Program-made: the position numbers and the translations under genes
Shown here: positions 17,590 through 26,458 of the stretch, piece after piece
How positions within the stretch are numbered: position 1 is the stretch's first letter
Layout: each line of letters starts with the position of its first letter
Notes under the pieces: generated by a model
Seen by the model: the letters and a program-made list of their open reading frames with translations, nothing else
Database searches by the model: none
What the model was told of the DNA's origin: nothing
Source of the DNA: Sphingobium arseniciresistens
Lineage (GTDB): Bacteria; Pseudomonadota; Alphaproteobacteria; Sphingomonadales; Sphingomonadaceae
DNA: 64,000 nt
Reading direction: 5' to 3'
Assembly: GCA_029167225.1 (NCBI GenBank)
Contig: JARFNK010000016.1
Location: forward strand, 62,001-126,000

Positions 17590-18480
17590 ATGCGTAAATT
17601 TGCGACCGGAATCGCGATAATCGCGGCATCGACATTGCCTGGCATCGCCCAGGCGAGCGAGAATGGCGGCGGAGCCTATCCCAATGGCGCCGAGGCGCTC
17701 GATATCGCTGCCTTGCCGCCTCCGGGAACCTATCTGCTCGATTACGCGAACTACTACACCGCAGACCGACTGAACGATGCCGACGGGAAGAGCCTCGTCC
17801 CCGATTTCAGGATCGACGCCATCGCCAATGTCGCCCGCTTCGTCCATGTGACCGACACCAAATTCCTGGGCGCGACCGTGGCGATGCAGGCCTTCGTCCC
17901 CTTGGTCGACCTGAAAGTCCGGGCAGGCGGCGTTCGCGACCACAAGTTCGGGTTGGGAGACATGATCGTCAACCCGCTGGTGCTCGGCTGGAACAAGGGC
18001 AATTGGCACTATATCCTGACGATGGATACTTATGTGCCAACAGGCCGCTACAATAAGAACGACCTCGCCAATATTGGCCGGAACTACTGGACGTTCGAAC
18101 CACTGGTCGCGATATCCTACAAGAACCCCAAGGGAGGCCCGGAATTTTCAGCAAAAATTATGTATGATTTCAATACCAGGAACAAGGCTACCGACTATTC
18201 CAGCGGGCAGGAATTCCATGTCGATGCGAGTGCCAGCTACAATTTCAATCCGCTGACGGTCGGCATCACGGGTTATTATTACAAGCAGACGACCGACGAC
18301 AAGCAGGCGGGTATCCGGGTCGGGAATGACGGCTTCAGGGGCGAAGTCCTGGCGCTTGGCCCTGTGGTCCGTACAACCTTCGGCAAGGTGCCGCTTACGT
18401 TCCAGTGGCAGCATGAATTCATGGCGCATAATCGCCCGCAGGGAGACAAGTTCTGGATCAAGAGCGTATTCCGGTTTTGA
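17590..18480 (+). CDS. Outer-membrane channel of the phenol-degradation (MetA-like) transporter family
   Basis: The 296-residue protein has a signal peptide (MRKFATGIAIIAASTLPGIA, cleavage after AQA) and a series of amphipathic strands ending in Phe (WIKSVFRF), as expected for a beta-barrel. Its YLLDYANYYTADRLND and NPLVLGWNKGNWHYILTMDT segments match the family often encoded beside aromatic-catabolic genes. It probably lets an aromatic substrate into the periplasm. AGGAG lies 8 bases before the ATG. It is divergent from catR-catBCA and followed by an FUSC exporter gene, so import and overflow protection may be co-regulated. Confidence 0.8.
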   Translation: MRKFATGIAIIAASTLPGIAQASENGGGAYPNGAEALDIAALPPPGTYLLDYANYYTADRLNDADGKSLVPDFRIDAIANVARFVHVTDTKFLGATVAMQAFVPLVDLKVRAGGVRDHKFGLGDMIVNPLVLGWNKGNWHYILTMDTYVPTGRYNKNDLANIGRNYWTFEPLVAISYKNPKGGPEFSAKIMYDFNTRNKATDYSSGQEFHVDASASYNFNPLTVGITGYYYKQTTDDKQAGIRVGNDGFRGEVLALGPVVRTTFGKVPLTFQWQHEFMAHNRPQGDKFWIKSVFRF

Positions 18481-18553
18481 TCGCGCCCGGCCTCTCTGGA
18501 AGGCATAACGCAGCCTCCGCCTGACCACGAGCGTGACAGGATCCGACGGTACG

Positions 18554-19687
18554 ATGAAAGACATCCATCCGATAAAGTGGTTTCAGCGCAGTTCGGTACG
18601 GCTCGGGTTGGCCACGCGCATCGTCGTTGCCAGCCTGCTGACCTTTCTTCTCTGTCACGCCCTCGCTCTCCAGCAGAGTCAGTGGGCGATATTGACAGCC
18701 ATCATCGTCATGCAATCGAGTGTCGGCGCATCGCTAAAAGCGACATTCGACCGGTTCGCCGGCTCGATCGGGGGTGCCTTATGGGGTGTTTGCGTATTGC
18801 TTGTGGTTGCCCATGATACCCCACAGGCGATGGGGCTGGCCTTGACCATCACGCTGGTCCCGCTGGCCCTGCTTGCGGCGTTCAAGCCATTCTATCGAAT
18901 CGCGCCGATCACAGCGGTGATCTTGCTGCTGACGCCGACATTGCAGGGAAGCGATCCGCGCTGGACCGGCCTGGACCGGATATTCGAGGTCGGGGTTGGC
19001 AGCATTGTCGCCATGGTTGTGGCGTTGGTCGTTTTCCCGGTGCGCGCGCATGAGACGCTCGCCGGGGTCGTCAGCCGCACACTCGGTCTGTTGGCTGACC
19101 TGAGTGACCAGTTGTCCAGGTCGATGAGCGACCACGGCGATCCGAAGGCGGTAATGGAGCTCCATCATGAGATCCGCCAGGCAATAACACAGGCGGAAAG
19201 CATAGCGGAGGAAGCTTCGCGCGAACGCAGAAGCTATCTGGTCAACGCACCGGATCCGCAGCCTGTCTGCCGTACACTCAGACGGCTTCGAAACGACCTG
19301 ACCATGATCGGCCGCGCGATGGACAGGTCTTTCGCCGCCCCGTCGGTTGCGCCACTGGCGCAAGCAGCCGAGCGAGCAGCAGTCGCGATTGCAACCTACC
19401 TTCGACAGGGTGCGCAGGCGCTCGCCAACCGGGAGAAAGCGCCGTCCATGGTGGAGGTCAGCCAAATGCTGGCTACCCACGCGGCGGCGATGGCGCAAGC
19501 TCGCCAGGCCGGGACTACCCGCAATCTTCCCGACGAACTGGTCGGACGCATTTTCGGCTTGGCCCTCAGCTTCGAGCAACTGAGCGAGAACCTCAAGGAT
19601 TTGGCAGCTCGAATCGACGAATATGGCGGACACGCGCCGAATGCGCAGAAAGACCTCAATGTGGCCTCGGATATGCGCGTCGCCTAG
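18554..19687 (+). CDS. FUSC-family (AaeB-like) aromatic acid exporter
   Basis: I start at the ATG at 18554; a GTG seven codons earlier is possible. The N-terminal 160 residues hold about six membrane helices (LATRIVVASLLTFLLCHALA, then WAILTAIIVMQSSVGASLKA, then ALTITLVPLALLAA and others), followed by a cytoplasmic helical domain. This is the layout of fusaric acid resistance/AaeB-type proteins, which export aromatic carboxylates. The protein is half the length of AaeB, corresponding to one repeat. It lies just after the outer-membrane channel gene, suggesting relief from accumulating intermediates such as muconate. Confidence 0.75.
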   Translation: MKDIHPIKWFQRSSVRLGLATRIVVASLLTFLLCHALALQQSQWAILTAIIVMQSSVGASLKATFDRFAGSIGGALWGVCVLLVVAHDTPQAMGLALTITLVPLALLAAFKPFYRIAPITAVILLLTPTLQGSDPRWTGLDRIFEVGVGSIVAMVVALVVFPVRAHETLAGVVSRTLGLLADLSDQLSRSMSDHGDPKAVMELHHEIRQAITQAESIAEEASRERRSYLVNAPDPQPVCRTLRRLRNDLTMIGRAMDRSFAAPSVAPLAQAAERAAVAIATYLRQGAQALANREKAPSMVEVSQMLATHAAAMAQARQAGTTRNLPDELVGRIFGLALSFEQLSENLKDLAARIDEYGGHAPNAQKDLNVASDMRVA

Positions 19688-19774
19688 ACGCACCCAAAAT
19701 GTTTCACTGATGATCGAATGACATTGAGGGGCAAGCTAGATGTTATTAGGGCTCGAGATAGATTGGGAGGTCGC

Positions 19775-20668
19775 ATGCTGGATCTGGTCATCACCCAACG
19801 CCGCCGCAGCCTGGGCGGGTTCGATGTCGGACGGGTCCTCCCTTTCGCCAAGCGGCGGATGGTAGGACCGTTCGTCTTCTTCGACCATATGGGTCCGATT
19901 GATCTTGCCGCCGGCATCCCGGACGAGGTCGATGTTCTGCCGCACCCGCATATCGGCCTGTCGACGGTGACCTATTTGTTCGACGGCGAAATCATGCACC
20001 GCGACAGCATCGGCTCGGAACAGGCGATCCGGCCCGGCGAGGTCAACTGGATGACCGCCGGGCGCGGCATCACTCATTCGGAGCGGTTCGAACGGGCGCG
20101 CCGCGAGGGTGGGCGGGTCCATGGCATCCAGGCCTGGGTCGCATTGCCCGAAGCAGACGAGGAGACCGATCCCGCCTTTGCCCATCACGGCGCGGAGGAT
20201 TTGCCTACGTTCGAGGAAAATGGCGTCTGGGGCCGCCTGGTCGCGGGCACGGCGCTGGGTCTACATGCCGATGTCCAGACACACTCGCCGCTTTTCTATC
20301 TTCACTGGGCGCTGGCGCCCGGAGCCCGGGCCGAACTCCCCGCGGATTATCCTGAGCGCGCCATCTATGTCGCCGAGGGTACAGTCACCGTGGCGGGCCA
20401 GCGCTTCGACACTGGTCAGATGCTGGTGCTGACGCCCGGCGCACTGGTTACGATCAAGGCGGAAACGCCGGCTATCGTCATGGCGCTGGGCGGCGAGCCG
20501 CTTGGACCGCGCTTCATCGACTGGAATTTCGTGTCGTCGTCGAAGGAACGGATCGAGCAGGCCAAGGCCGACTGGCGCGCCGGTCGCATGAAGCTGCCCG
20601 ACCTTGATCACGACAGTTTTACCCCTTTGCCCCCCGAGCCGGGCGCGCCTGCGGAGCCGATGTCATGA
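19775..20668 (+). CDS. Pirin-family bicupin
   Basis: I start at the ATG at 19775 because GGGAGG lies 4 bases before it; an upstream in-frame start lacks this. The 297 residues have the pirin N-terminal cupin with metal ligands in PHPHIGL, and in GRGITHSE (His and Glu), plus a C-terminal cupin. Bacterial pirins include quercetin dioxygenases and redox-sensing proteins. It overlaps the next gene by 4 bases and begins a four-gene cluster of OsmC-type, AhpD-like and hydrolase proteins, pointing to stress from quinones or organic hydroperoxides. Confidence 0.85.
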   Translation: MLDLVITQRRRSLGGFDVGRVLPFAKRRMVGPFVFFDHMGPIDLAAGIPDEVDVLPHPHIGLSTVTYLFDGEIMHRDSIGSEQAIRPGEVNWMTAGRGITHSERFERARREGGRVHGIQAWVALPEADEETDPAFAHHGAEDLPTFEENGVWGRLVAGTALGLHADVQTHSPLFYLHWALAPGARAELPADYPERAIYVAEGTVTVAGQRFDTGQMLVLTPGALVTIKAETPAIVMALGGEPLGPRFIDWNFVSSSKERIEQAKADWRAGRMKLPDLDHDSFTPLPPEPGAPAEPMS

Positions 20669-21099
20669 GCGCTCCCGAACCGACTGCTGGCAACCGCATC
20701 CTCGCACGGGCACGCGCCGACCTCGGCACCGAAGATTATCCGGTCGCGATCAGGGCCGGGCGCCATGACCTGGTGGCGGACGAGCCGCCTGCGCTCGGCG
20801 GTCGCGACGCCGGGCCAGCTCCTTACGAATATCTGCTGTCGGGCCTCGGCGCCTGCACCGCGATTACCCTGCGTATGTATGCGAAGCGCAAGCAGTGGGA
20901 CCTGCGGCTCGTCCACGTCGATCTACGGTTTGTCCAATCGGGCAAGGACAGCCGCATCGAACGCTCGATCACGGTCGAGGGCGACCTGTCCGACGATCAG
21001 CGTGCACGACTGGCGGACATTGCCGAGCGCACCCCGGTCACCCTGACGCTCAAGGCCGGCGTGACGATCGAGACCGAGCTGCGTGGAACCGGAACGTAG
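20665..21099 (+). CDS. OsmC-family protein lacking the second cysteine
   Basis: The 144-residue OsmC/Ohr fold carries the first redox Cys in LSGLGACTAITLRMYAKRKQ. At the position where the OsmC domain of the neighbouring fusion has CPVHRTL, this protein has TPVTLTL, so the second cysteine is missing. OsmC and Ohr reduce organic hydroperoxides with a Cys pair; a single-Cys form may need another thiol partner or have a different role. It overlaps the pirin stop (ATGA) and is followed by an AhpD-like gene that could supply thiols. Confidence 0.85.
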   Translation: MSAPEPTAGNRILARARADLGTEDYPVAIRAGRHDLVADEPPALGGRDAGPAPYEYLLSGLGACTAITLRMYAKRKQWDLRLVHVDLRFVQSGKDSRIERSITVEGDLSDDQRARLADIAERTPVTLTLKAGVTIETELRGTGT

Positions 21100-21125
21100 C
21101 GGACACAATCTCAAGGAGACTGACG

Positions 21126-21464
21126 ATGTTGGACTGGGTTGGATATCGCAACGAGATCCTCGGACGGATTGGCGAGCTGGGTCAGCTCAGCCCCGATACG
21201 CTCAAGGGTTATCAGACGCTTTCGGGCGCGGGCGCCAAGACCGGCCACCTCGACGGCAAGACGCGCGAACTGATCGCCTTGGCAGTCGCGGTAACGACCC
21301 GTTGCGATGGCTGCATCACTGTGCACAGCAAGGCGGCGCTGAAGGAAGGCGCGACCCGGGAGGAGATCGCAGAGGCGCTGGGCGTGGCCGTGGCCGTCAA
21401 TGCGGGCGCTGCAATGGTCTATTCGGGACGCGTCCTTGATGCGGTCGATAGCCATCAGAAATAG
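21126..21464 (+). CDS. Carboxymuconolactone decarboxylase/AhpD-like protein
   Basis: The 112-residue protein has the AhpD-like core CDGCITVHSKAALKEGATRE with Cys60-x2-Cys63 and His67, which in AhpD forms a thiol relay for peroxide reduction. The short length and the CxxC argue for the peroxidase-type branch, not for true gamma-carboxymuconolactone decarboxylase (PcaC). AAGGAG lies 11 bases before the ATG. Its place among OsmC-type genes suggests it recycles them or acts on peroxides itself. Confidence 0.88.
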   Translation: MLDWVGYRNEILGRIGELGQLSPDTLKGYQTLSGAGAKTGHLDGKTRELIALAVAVTTRCDGCITVHSKAALKEGATREEIAEALGVAVAVNAGAAMVYSGRVLDAVDSHQK

Positions 21465-21501
21465 CCGCACCTTTCAAGACCGGTCGGGGAGCGCATGAAC
21501 C

Positions 21502-22758
21502 ATGTCGACCCAATCATTTGATTTCATCGGCGCGGACGGCCAGAGTCTTTCCGGGAAGCTGGATCTGCCTGACGGCCCAGTGTCGTCCCATGCGTTGTTC
21601 GCCCATTGCTTCACCTGCACGAAAAGCTCGCTCGCCGCAGTTCGGCTCAGCAAGGCGCTGACCGTGCTTGGCTATGGCGTGCTTCGCTTCGATTTCACCG
21701 GTCTCGGTCAGAGCGGCGGCGATTTCGCCGACAGCAGCTTTAGCGGCAGCATCGCCGATGTGATCGCCGCTGCCGATGCGATGCGCGAGGCGGGCCGGCC
21801 GGCGGCTCTGCTGATCGGGCACAGCCTCGGTGGGGCCGCCGTCCTGGCGGCAGCCGGGCATATTCCCGAGACCCAGGCGGTCGCGACGATCGGCGCGCCC
21901 TTCGATGTCGAACATGTCACCCGGTTGTTCTCCGGCGGGGTCGAGGAACTGCGGACGAAGGGCGAGACGGAAGTCCGGATCGGCGGGCGACCTTTCAAAC
22001 TGCGCCGATCGTTCATCGACGATCTTGCCTCCCATGATCAGGCCGAGCGTATCCATGCGCTCAGGAAGCCCCTGCTCATCCTGCATTCGCCGCAAGACGC
22101 GACTGTCAGCATCGACAATGCGACGGCGATCTATCAGGCGGCATTCCATCCCAAGAGCTTCATCTCGATCGATGGCGCGGACCATCTTCTGACGGATCGC
22201 AAGGATGCGGAGTTCGCCGCCACCGTCATCGCCGCCTGGTCGTCGCGCTACCTGGCGAGCCCGGCTCCAGCGCGCAGTGCAGCGCAGTCAGGCGTCGTCA
22301 CGGTCGCGGAAACCGGAGCAGGCGCCTTCCAGGTCGAGGTCAGCGCTGGCGGAGTCCGCTTTCTTGCCGATGAACCGCCCGAGGTGGGCGGCCTCGGCTC
22401 GGGCCCCACGCCCTACGACCTGCTCGCCGCCGGCCTCGGCGCCTGCACGGCGATGACGCTGCGCCTTTATGCGCGCGGCAAGCAACTTCCGCTCGACCGA
22501 GTGACCGTGACCGTCGGCTACAGCCGGCGGCGCGGAGCCGAGCCCGCGGATCTGTTCACGCGACGGCTGCATCTTGAGGGCGCACTGTCCGACGAGCAGA
22601 AGCAGCGCCTGGTGGAAATCGCTGCGCGATGTCCTGTGCATCGGACATTGGAAGGAGGTGCGGCCGTCGAGACCGAACTTGGCGAGGCCATGCCCGACGA
22701 GGCTGCCGACAAGCCCGGACAGCACGCGCGCGACATGGCCGAAGACTCCCAGCTATGA
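21502..22758 (+). CDS. Bifunctional alpha/beta hydrolase-OsmC fusion
   Basis: Residues 1-250 form an alpha/beta hydrolase with nucleophile Ser108 (IGHSLGGAA), an acid in HSPQDATVS and His in DGADHLLTD. After a linker, residues from about 265 form an OsmC domain with both cysteines (GLGACTAMTLRLYARGKQ and CPVHRTLEGG). This fusion is a known but poorly understood architecture. Its OsmC part resembles the stand-alone OsmC gene of the same cluster, so the two may come from a duplication. The substrate is unknown; acyl or peroxy-acyl compounds are plausible. Confidence 0.87.
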   Translation: MSTQSFDFIGADGQSLSGKLDLPDGPVSSHALFAHCFTCTKSSLAAVRLSKALTVLGYGVLRFDFTGLGQSGGDFADSSFSGSIADVIAAADAMREAGRPAALLIGHSLGGAAVLAAAGHIPETQAVATIGAPFDVEHVTRLFSGGVEELRTKGETEVRIGGRPFKLRRSFIDDLASHDQAERIHALRKPLLILHSPQDATVSIDNATAIYQAAFHPKSFISIDGADHLLTDRKDAEFAATVIAAWSSRYLASPAPARSAAQSGVVTVAETGAGAFQVEVSAGGVRFLADEPPEVGGLGSGPTPYDLLAAGLGACTAMTLRLYARGKQLPLDRVTVTVGYSRRRGAEPADLFTRRLHLEGALSDEQKQRLVEIAARCPVHRTLEGGAAVETELGEAMPDEAADKPGQHARDMAEDSQL

Positions 22759-22976
22759 AGGACCGATCTCTGACGATGACCCACGAAGCTCTAATCTCGA
22801 TCGAAGCGCTGATCGCCGCCACGACGGACACGGGCATTGGCCGCATCGTCGCCAGAGGCGCGCTGACCGGGGTACATCCATTCGCCTGTCACCCGACTCA
22901 TCGTTGGATGGCGAGGATGGCGACACCAGCGTTGGCTTCGCTCCAGTGCCGCGTGGGCACGCAGACTGACGGATAA
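22755..22976 (+). CDS. Small ORF, doubtful
   Basis: A 73-codon ORF whose ATG overlaps the preceding stop (ATGA) and which ends 12 bases before the MFS remnant. The sequence has no recognisable domain or signal. The overlap is the only argument for translation. It may be a remnant left by recombination. Confidence 0.25.
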   Translation: MKDRSLTMTHEALISIEALIAATTDTGIGRIVARGALTGVHPFACHPTHRWMARMATPALASLQCRVGTQTDG

Positions 22977-22988
22977 CGGGAGGCCTTC

Positions 22989-23742
22989 ATGAACCAGAAG
23001 ATGACGGAAACTTACCGCGGCAATGACCGGTTGCTGTACGGCATCATTCTGGGTGTGCTGGCGTTCTGGCTGTTTGCGCAGACGACGCTCAACATCGCGC
23101 CGGACATGGCTGCCGATCTGCACGTCGAGCAGTCCTTCATGAATATCGCCGTGTCCATCACGGCGCTTTTCTCGGGCATCTTTATCGTTGTCATGGGCGG
23201 CCTGGCTGATCGGGTCGGCCGCGTGAAGATCGTAATGTTGGGCTTCGGCTTCTCGATCGTCGGCTCGCTGCTGGTCGGGCTTGCCCCCGCTGGACCGCTG
23301 GGTGGCACTTTTCTGATGCTTGGGCGGGTCTGCCTGGGTTTGTCGGGGGCCTTCATCATGCCGGCCTCGCTGGCGCTGGTGAGGGCCTATTGGGACGGCG
23401 CGGAACGCCAGCGCGCGATTTCGCTGTGGTCGATGGGGTCGTGGGGCGGTTCGGGTTTCGCGGCGTTGTTTGGCGGGCTGATGGCGCAGAATATCGGCTG
23501 GCGCTGGATCTTTATCCTCGGCGCCATCGTGTCTCTGGTCGGTATGCTCATGGTGCGCGGCACACCGGAGAGCAAGGCGCCCGCGCAAGAGGGCTACAAG
23601 TTCGACCTGCCGGGCGTGCTGACCTTCATGGTCGCCATGGTCGCGTTGCAGATCTTCGCGACGCAAGGCGGAACATGGGGGTGGAGCAGTCTGCCCGCGC
23701 TGGTGCTGCTGGCCGTCGCGGTGATCTTCGGTATCATTCTAT
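22989..23742 (+). pseudogene. MFS transporter (DHA2-like), N-terminal half only
   Basis: About 250 residues of a major facilitator are intact: helices 1-8, with the GGLADRVGRVKIVMLGF loop between helices 2 and 3 (motif A) and the LGRVCLGLSGAFIMPASLAL segment. The match stops near GIILC, and the open frame then runs on through TonB-receptor DNA in the wrong frame to 24287. The remaining helices are absent. A deletion or recombination joined it to the receptor remnant at about 23740. AGGCC is the only ribosome-site-like sequence before the ATG. Confidence 0.8.
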
Positions 23743-24618
23743 GCCGAGAATTCGCTCTTCGTCCTGCCGCAGCTCTCGCTGATCGCCGGCGTCCACTATC
23801 TCGACGCCGGTCGCGAACGGCGCGACCGCTTCCTCTCCAATGGCGATCAGTCGGGCAAGAAGGACTTCAGCCTCTGGAGTCCCAAGTTTGGCGTCCTTTG
23901 GGATGTCACTCCGAACGCCCAGCTTTTCGCCAACGTCTCGCGCAGCGCGGAGGTGCCGAGCTACGACGCCAACGTCATCACCGCGGTCAACCTGCGGCCA
24001 CAGCGCGCGACGACGTACGAAATCGGCACCCGCGGGCACAGCGGCGGTATCGGCTGGGATGTTTCGCTGTATCGCTCGGAGATCCGCGACGAACTGCAGT
24101 GCCTGACCACTGGCCCGTTCAGCGCCTGCTCGATCATCAATGCCGGCCGCACCGTCCATCAGGGCATCGAGGCCGGACTGAACGGCGACATCCCTATCTC
24201 CGCATCGGGCGACAGGCTGATGCTGACCGCCGCCTATACCTACAGCGACTTCAACTTCGACGGCGATCCCAATTACGGGAACAATGAACTGCCTGGCATT
24301 CCCAAGCACTACCTCCGCGCCGAGGTACTCTACAAACATACCAGCGGCTTCTACGCCGGTCCCAACGTCGAATGGGCGCCGGGCCACTATTTTGCCGACA
24401 ATGCCAACACGCTGAGCGTCGATCCCTACGCGCTGCTGAACCTCAAGGCCGGGTTCGATGCGGGCAAGCACTGGTCGGTCTATGTCGAGGGCCGCAATCT
24501 GACCGACAAGCGTTACATCGCGACCGTCGCGATCGCAGGCGTCGCGAACGCCAATTCGGAGATCTTCAACCCAGGCACCGGCCGCGCCGTGTTCGGCGGC
24601 GTTCGCTTCACATGGTGA
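23740..24618 (+). pseudogene. TonB-dependent receptor, C-terminal remnant
   Basis: From the junction the frame reads YAENSLFVLPQLSLIAGVHY, then NAQLFANVSRSAEVPSYDAN, RPQRATTYEIGTRG, YVEGRNLTDKRY and a final FGGVRFTW, the last 290 residues of a TonB-dependent outer-membrane receptor barrel. Plug domain, TonB box and signal peptide are missing, and there is no start codon in the right place. The PepSY gene that overlaps its stop is typical of siderophore or metal receptor loci, so the lost part probably belonged to such a receptor. Confidence 0.85.
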
Positions 24619-25949
24619 CGTCGACCGACACACGATCGCCAACACAGGCAGGCACCGCCTATCGCACGATCTGGCGCTGGCATTTCTACGCCGGGCTGTT
24701 CGTGCTGCCCTTCATCCTGATCCTCTCGATCACTGGCGCGATCTATCTGTTCAAACCGCAGATCGAGCGCTGGGAGGAGCGTGCATGGCTGAACCTCGGG
24801 ACTGAGGGGGCGGTATCGCCCGACGCGCAACTGGCGGCAGTGCTCGCGGCGAACCCCGGTGCCCGGTTCGACAATTACCGGCTTCCCCGAGAGACGGGTG
24901 ATGCGGCGATGGTCCAGCTCGGCACCGCGCAGGGCGACAAGCGTCAGGTCTTCGTCTCCCCGCAGGGCAAGGTACTGGGGAGCTTCGATCCCGACACGCG
25001 CATCGCCGACACGGTAGCGCGCATTCACGGCACGCTTCTGCTCGGCACATGGGGCGACTGGCTGGTCGAACTGGCGGCGAGCTGGACGATCGTGATGATC
25101 CTGACCGGCCTCTATCTCTGGTGGCCCCGTCCATTCCGGGCCGCCGGCACGTTCTGGCCACGTCTGTCGCTCAAGGGCCGACCGCTCCTGAAGGACATCC
25201 ACCACGTCACGGGCTTCTGGATCGCAGGGCTGGTGCTGATCATGCTTGCGAGCGGCCTGCCGTGGGCGGGTGCCTGGGGCAGCGCGTTCAAATGGGCGCG
25301 GACCGAGCTGGGGCTGGTCAGTGGGCCGCAGGACTGGAAGATCGGCGCCGATGGCGGCCATGCAGGCCATCATGGGGCCATGCCTATGGCTATGCGGCCT
25401 GCCTCGAACGAACCGAGCCTGTCGCTCGCCACGTTCGTTGCCAAGGCGCGCGGCGAAGACATGGCGTTTCCGGTCATCGTGTTGCCACCGCATGCGCCGC
25501 AACGCTTCGGTCCGCCCACCGGCGAGGTCTGGACAGTCAAATCCGAGGCGCAGAATCGCTGGCTCGGCCGGCAAGTGACCTATGAACCCATGACCGGCGC
25601 CGAGACGGGGCGCCGCGGCTTTGCCGACCAGCATGTCATCGACCGCATCGTCAACACCGGGGTTGCCTGGCACGAAGGCCAGTTGTTCGGCTGGGTCAAT
25701 CAACTGATCGGCGTCGTTACCGCACTCGCGCTGGTCACCATCAGCATCCTCGGCGTCGTGATGTGGCTCAAGCGCCGGCCGCAAGGTGCGTTGGGTGCGC
25801 CGACTGCGATCACCGGCCGGGTGAAGCCCGCGCTCATCGTCACCTTCGTTCTCCTGGCGCTGCTGCTGCCGCTGTTCGGCGCTTCAGCGACGATCATCCT
25901 GGCGGTCGACTGGCTCGTCCGCCGCTCCACGCCTTCCCCGACATCCTGA
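24612..25949 (+). CDS. PepSY-associated membrane protein (iron-uptake type)
   Basis: The 445-residue protein has four main membrane helices: near residues 22-45 (AGLFVLPFILILSITGAIYL), about 155-175, 200-225 and 370-390, plus one at the C-terminus, with PepSY-like periplasmic regions between them. The conserved RWHFYAGLF and HHVTGFWIAGL segments are typical. Such proteins accompany TonB-dependent siderophore receptors and some act as ferrisiderophore reductases. Its ATG overlaps the stop region of the receptor remnant, so it was originally the next gene of that operon. A His/Met-rich loop (GGHAGHHGAMPMAM) may bind metal. Confidence 0.85.
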   Translation: MVTSTDTRSPTQAGTAYRTIWRWHFYAGLFVLPFILILSITGAIYLFKPQIERWEERAWLNLGTEGAVSPDAQLAAVLAANPGARFDNYRLPRETGDAAMVQLGTAQGDKRQVFVSPQGKVLGSFDPDTRIADTVARIHGTLLLGTWGDWLVELAASWTIVMILTGLYLWWPRPFRAAGTFWPRLSLKGRPLLKDIHHVTGFWIAGLVLIMLASGLPWAGAWGSAFKWARTELGLVSGPQDWKIGADGGHAGHHGAMPMAMRPASNEPSLSLATFVAKARGEDMAFPVIVLPPHAPQRFGPPTGEVWTVKSEAQNRWLGRQVTYEPMTGAETGRRGFADQHVIDRIVNTGVAWHEGQLFGWVNQLIGVVTALALVTISILGVVMWLKRRPQGALGAPTAITGRVKPALIVTFVLLALLLPLFGASATIILAVDWLVRRSTPSPTS

Positions 25950-25969
25950 CCCCCGAAGGAGATAGACCG

Positions 25970-26131
25970 ATGCGTTTTTCAACCTCTTTGATCCTGGCCA
26001 GCACGGTTCTGATGACGCACGCGACGGCTTTCGCCCAGCAGGCCACACGTTCACGCGTCGGAACACCGGGCCCGCCGCGATGCCGGCGGCCGCGAGCCAA
26101 GCGGCGATCGCCCGAACGGTGCGCGGGCTGA
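25970..26131 (+). pseudogene. Exported protein cut after its signal peptide
   Basis: The ORF has a GAAGGAGA ribosome site and a good signal peptide (MRFSTSLILASTVLMTHATA, cleavage after AFA), then after about 24 residues it runs into antisense integrase sequence and continues as low-complexity Arg/Pro-rich nonsense. The original third gene of the receptor-PepSY operon has therefore lost everything but its leader. The breakpoint is near 26044. Confidence 0.65.
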
Positions 26132-26171
26132 GATAGGCGGTTGCCCCCTCACCCTCCTGGTCACCCTTACT
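26044..26171 (-). pseudogene. Tyrosine recombinase fragment
   Basis: The reverse strand encodes SKGDQEGEGATAYLSPRTVR, then AIAAWLAAAGIAAGPVFRRV and NVW, closely similar to about residues 203-245 of the full-length integrase at 8.9 kb (SKADQEGEGATTYLSPRSVR). It lacks both ends. Its 5' side stops exactly at the Tn3-like terminal repeat, and its 3' side at the exported-protein fragment, so it is a piece left by two separate events. Confidence 0.75.
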
Positions 26172-26209
26172 GGGGTCACTACACGAAAGTGACATTTAGG
26201 TACGCTAGA
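26172..26209 (+). repeat. Tn3-family-like 38-bp terminal inverted repeat (single end)
   Basis: The sequence begins GGGGTC and has ACGCTA at positions 31-36, the spacing found in 38-bp ends of Tn21-like Tn3-family transposons. It abuts the integrase fragment directly and points toward a resolvase remnant 20 bases further on. No partner repeat was found in the window. Confidence 0.6.
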
Positions 26210-26228
26210 GGCCTACGAAGATGGAACG

Positions 26229-26396
26229 TCAGGCTTTTGCTTTTGCTGCCACTCCTTCGAGTGCCCTGTATAGGGCGGTTTTACCGACCTTGAGACGGGT
26301 AGCCGCTTCGCGGACCGTCAACCTTGCCGCGATATGGTCCCGCGCCTTTTTGAGCTTGTCGGGCGTAATGACCGGACGCCGTCCACACATCGGATG
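26229..26396 (-). pseudogene. Serine resolvase, C-terminal HTH remnant
   Basis: The minus strand reads CGRRPVITPDKLKKARDHIA, ARLTVREAATRLKVGKTALY, then RALEGVAAKAKA and a stop. This is the C-terminal helix-turn-helix of Tn3-type resolvases (Hin/Pin family). The catalytic serine domain is absent. With the adjoining 38-bp repeat, it is the last 220 bases of a Tn3-family transposon. Confidence 0.75.
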
Positions 26397-26458
26397 CCGA
26401 GTAAATTTCGCTATAGCGATACCAAGCCAACTACACTGTCTGGCACGCGCCGGTCACT

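Noticed and set aside
23742-24287. Continuation of the MFS frame through receptor DNA
   Set aside because: It is the wrong frame of the TonB-receptor remnant and Arg-rich; not part of a real protein.
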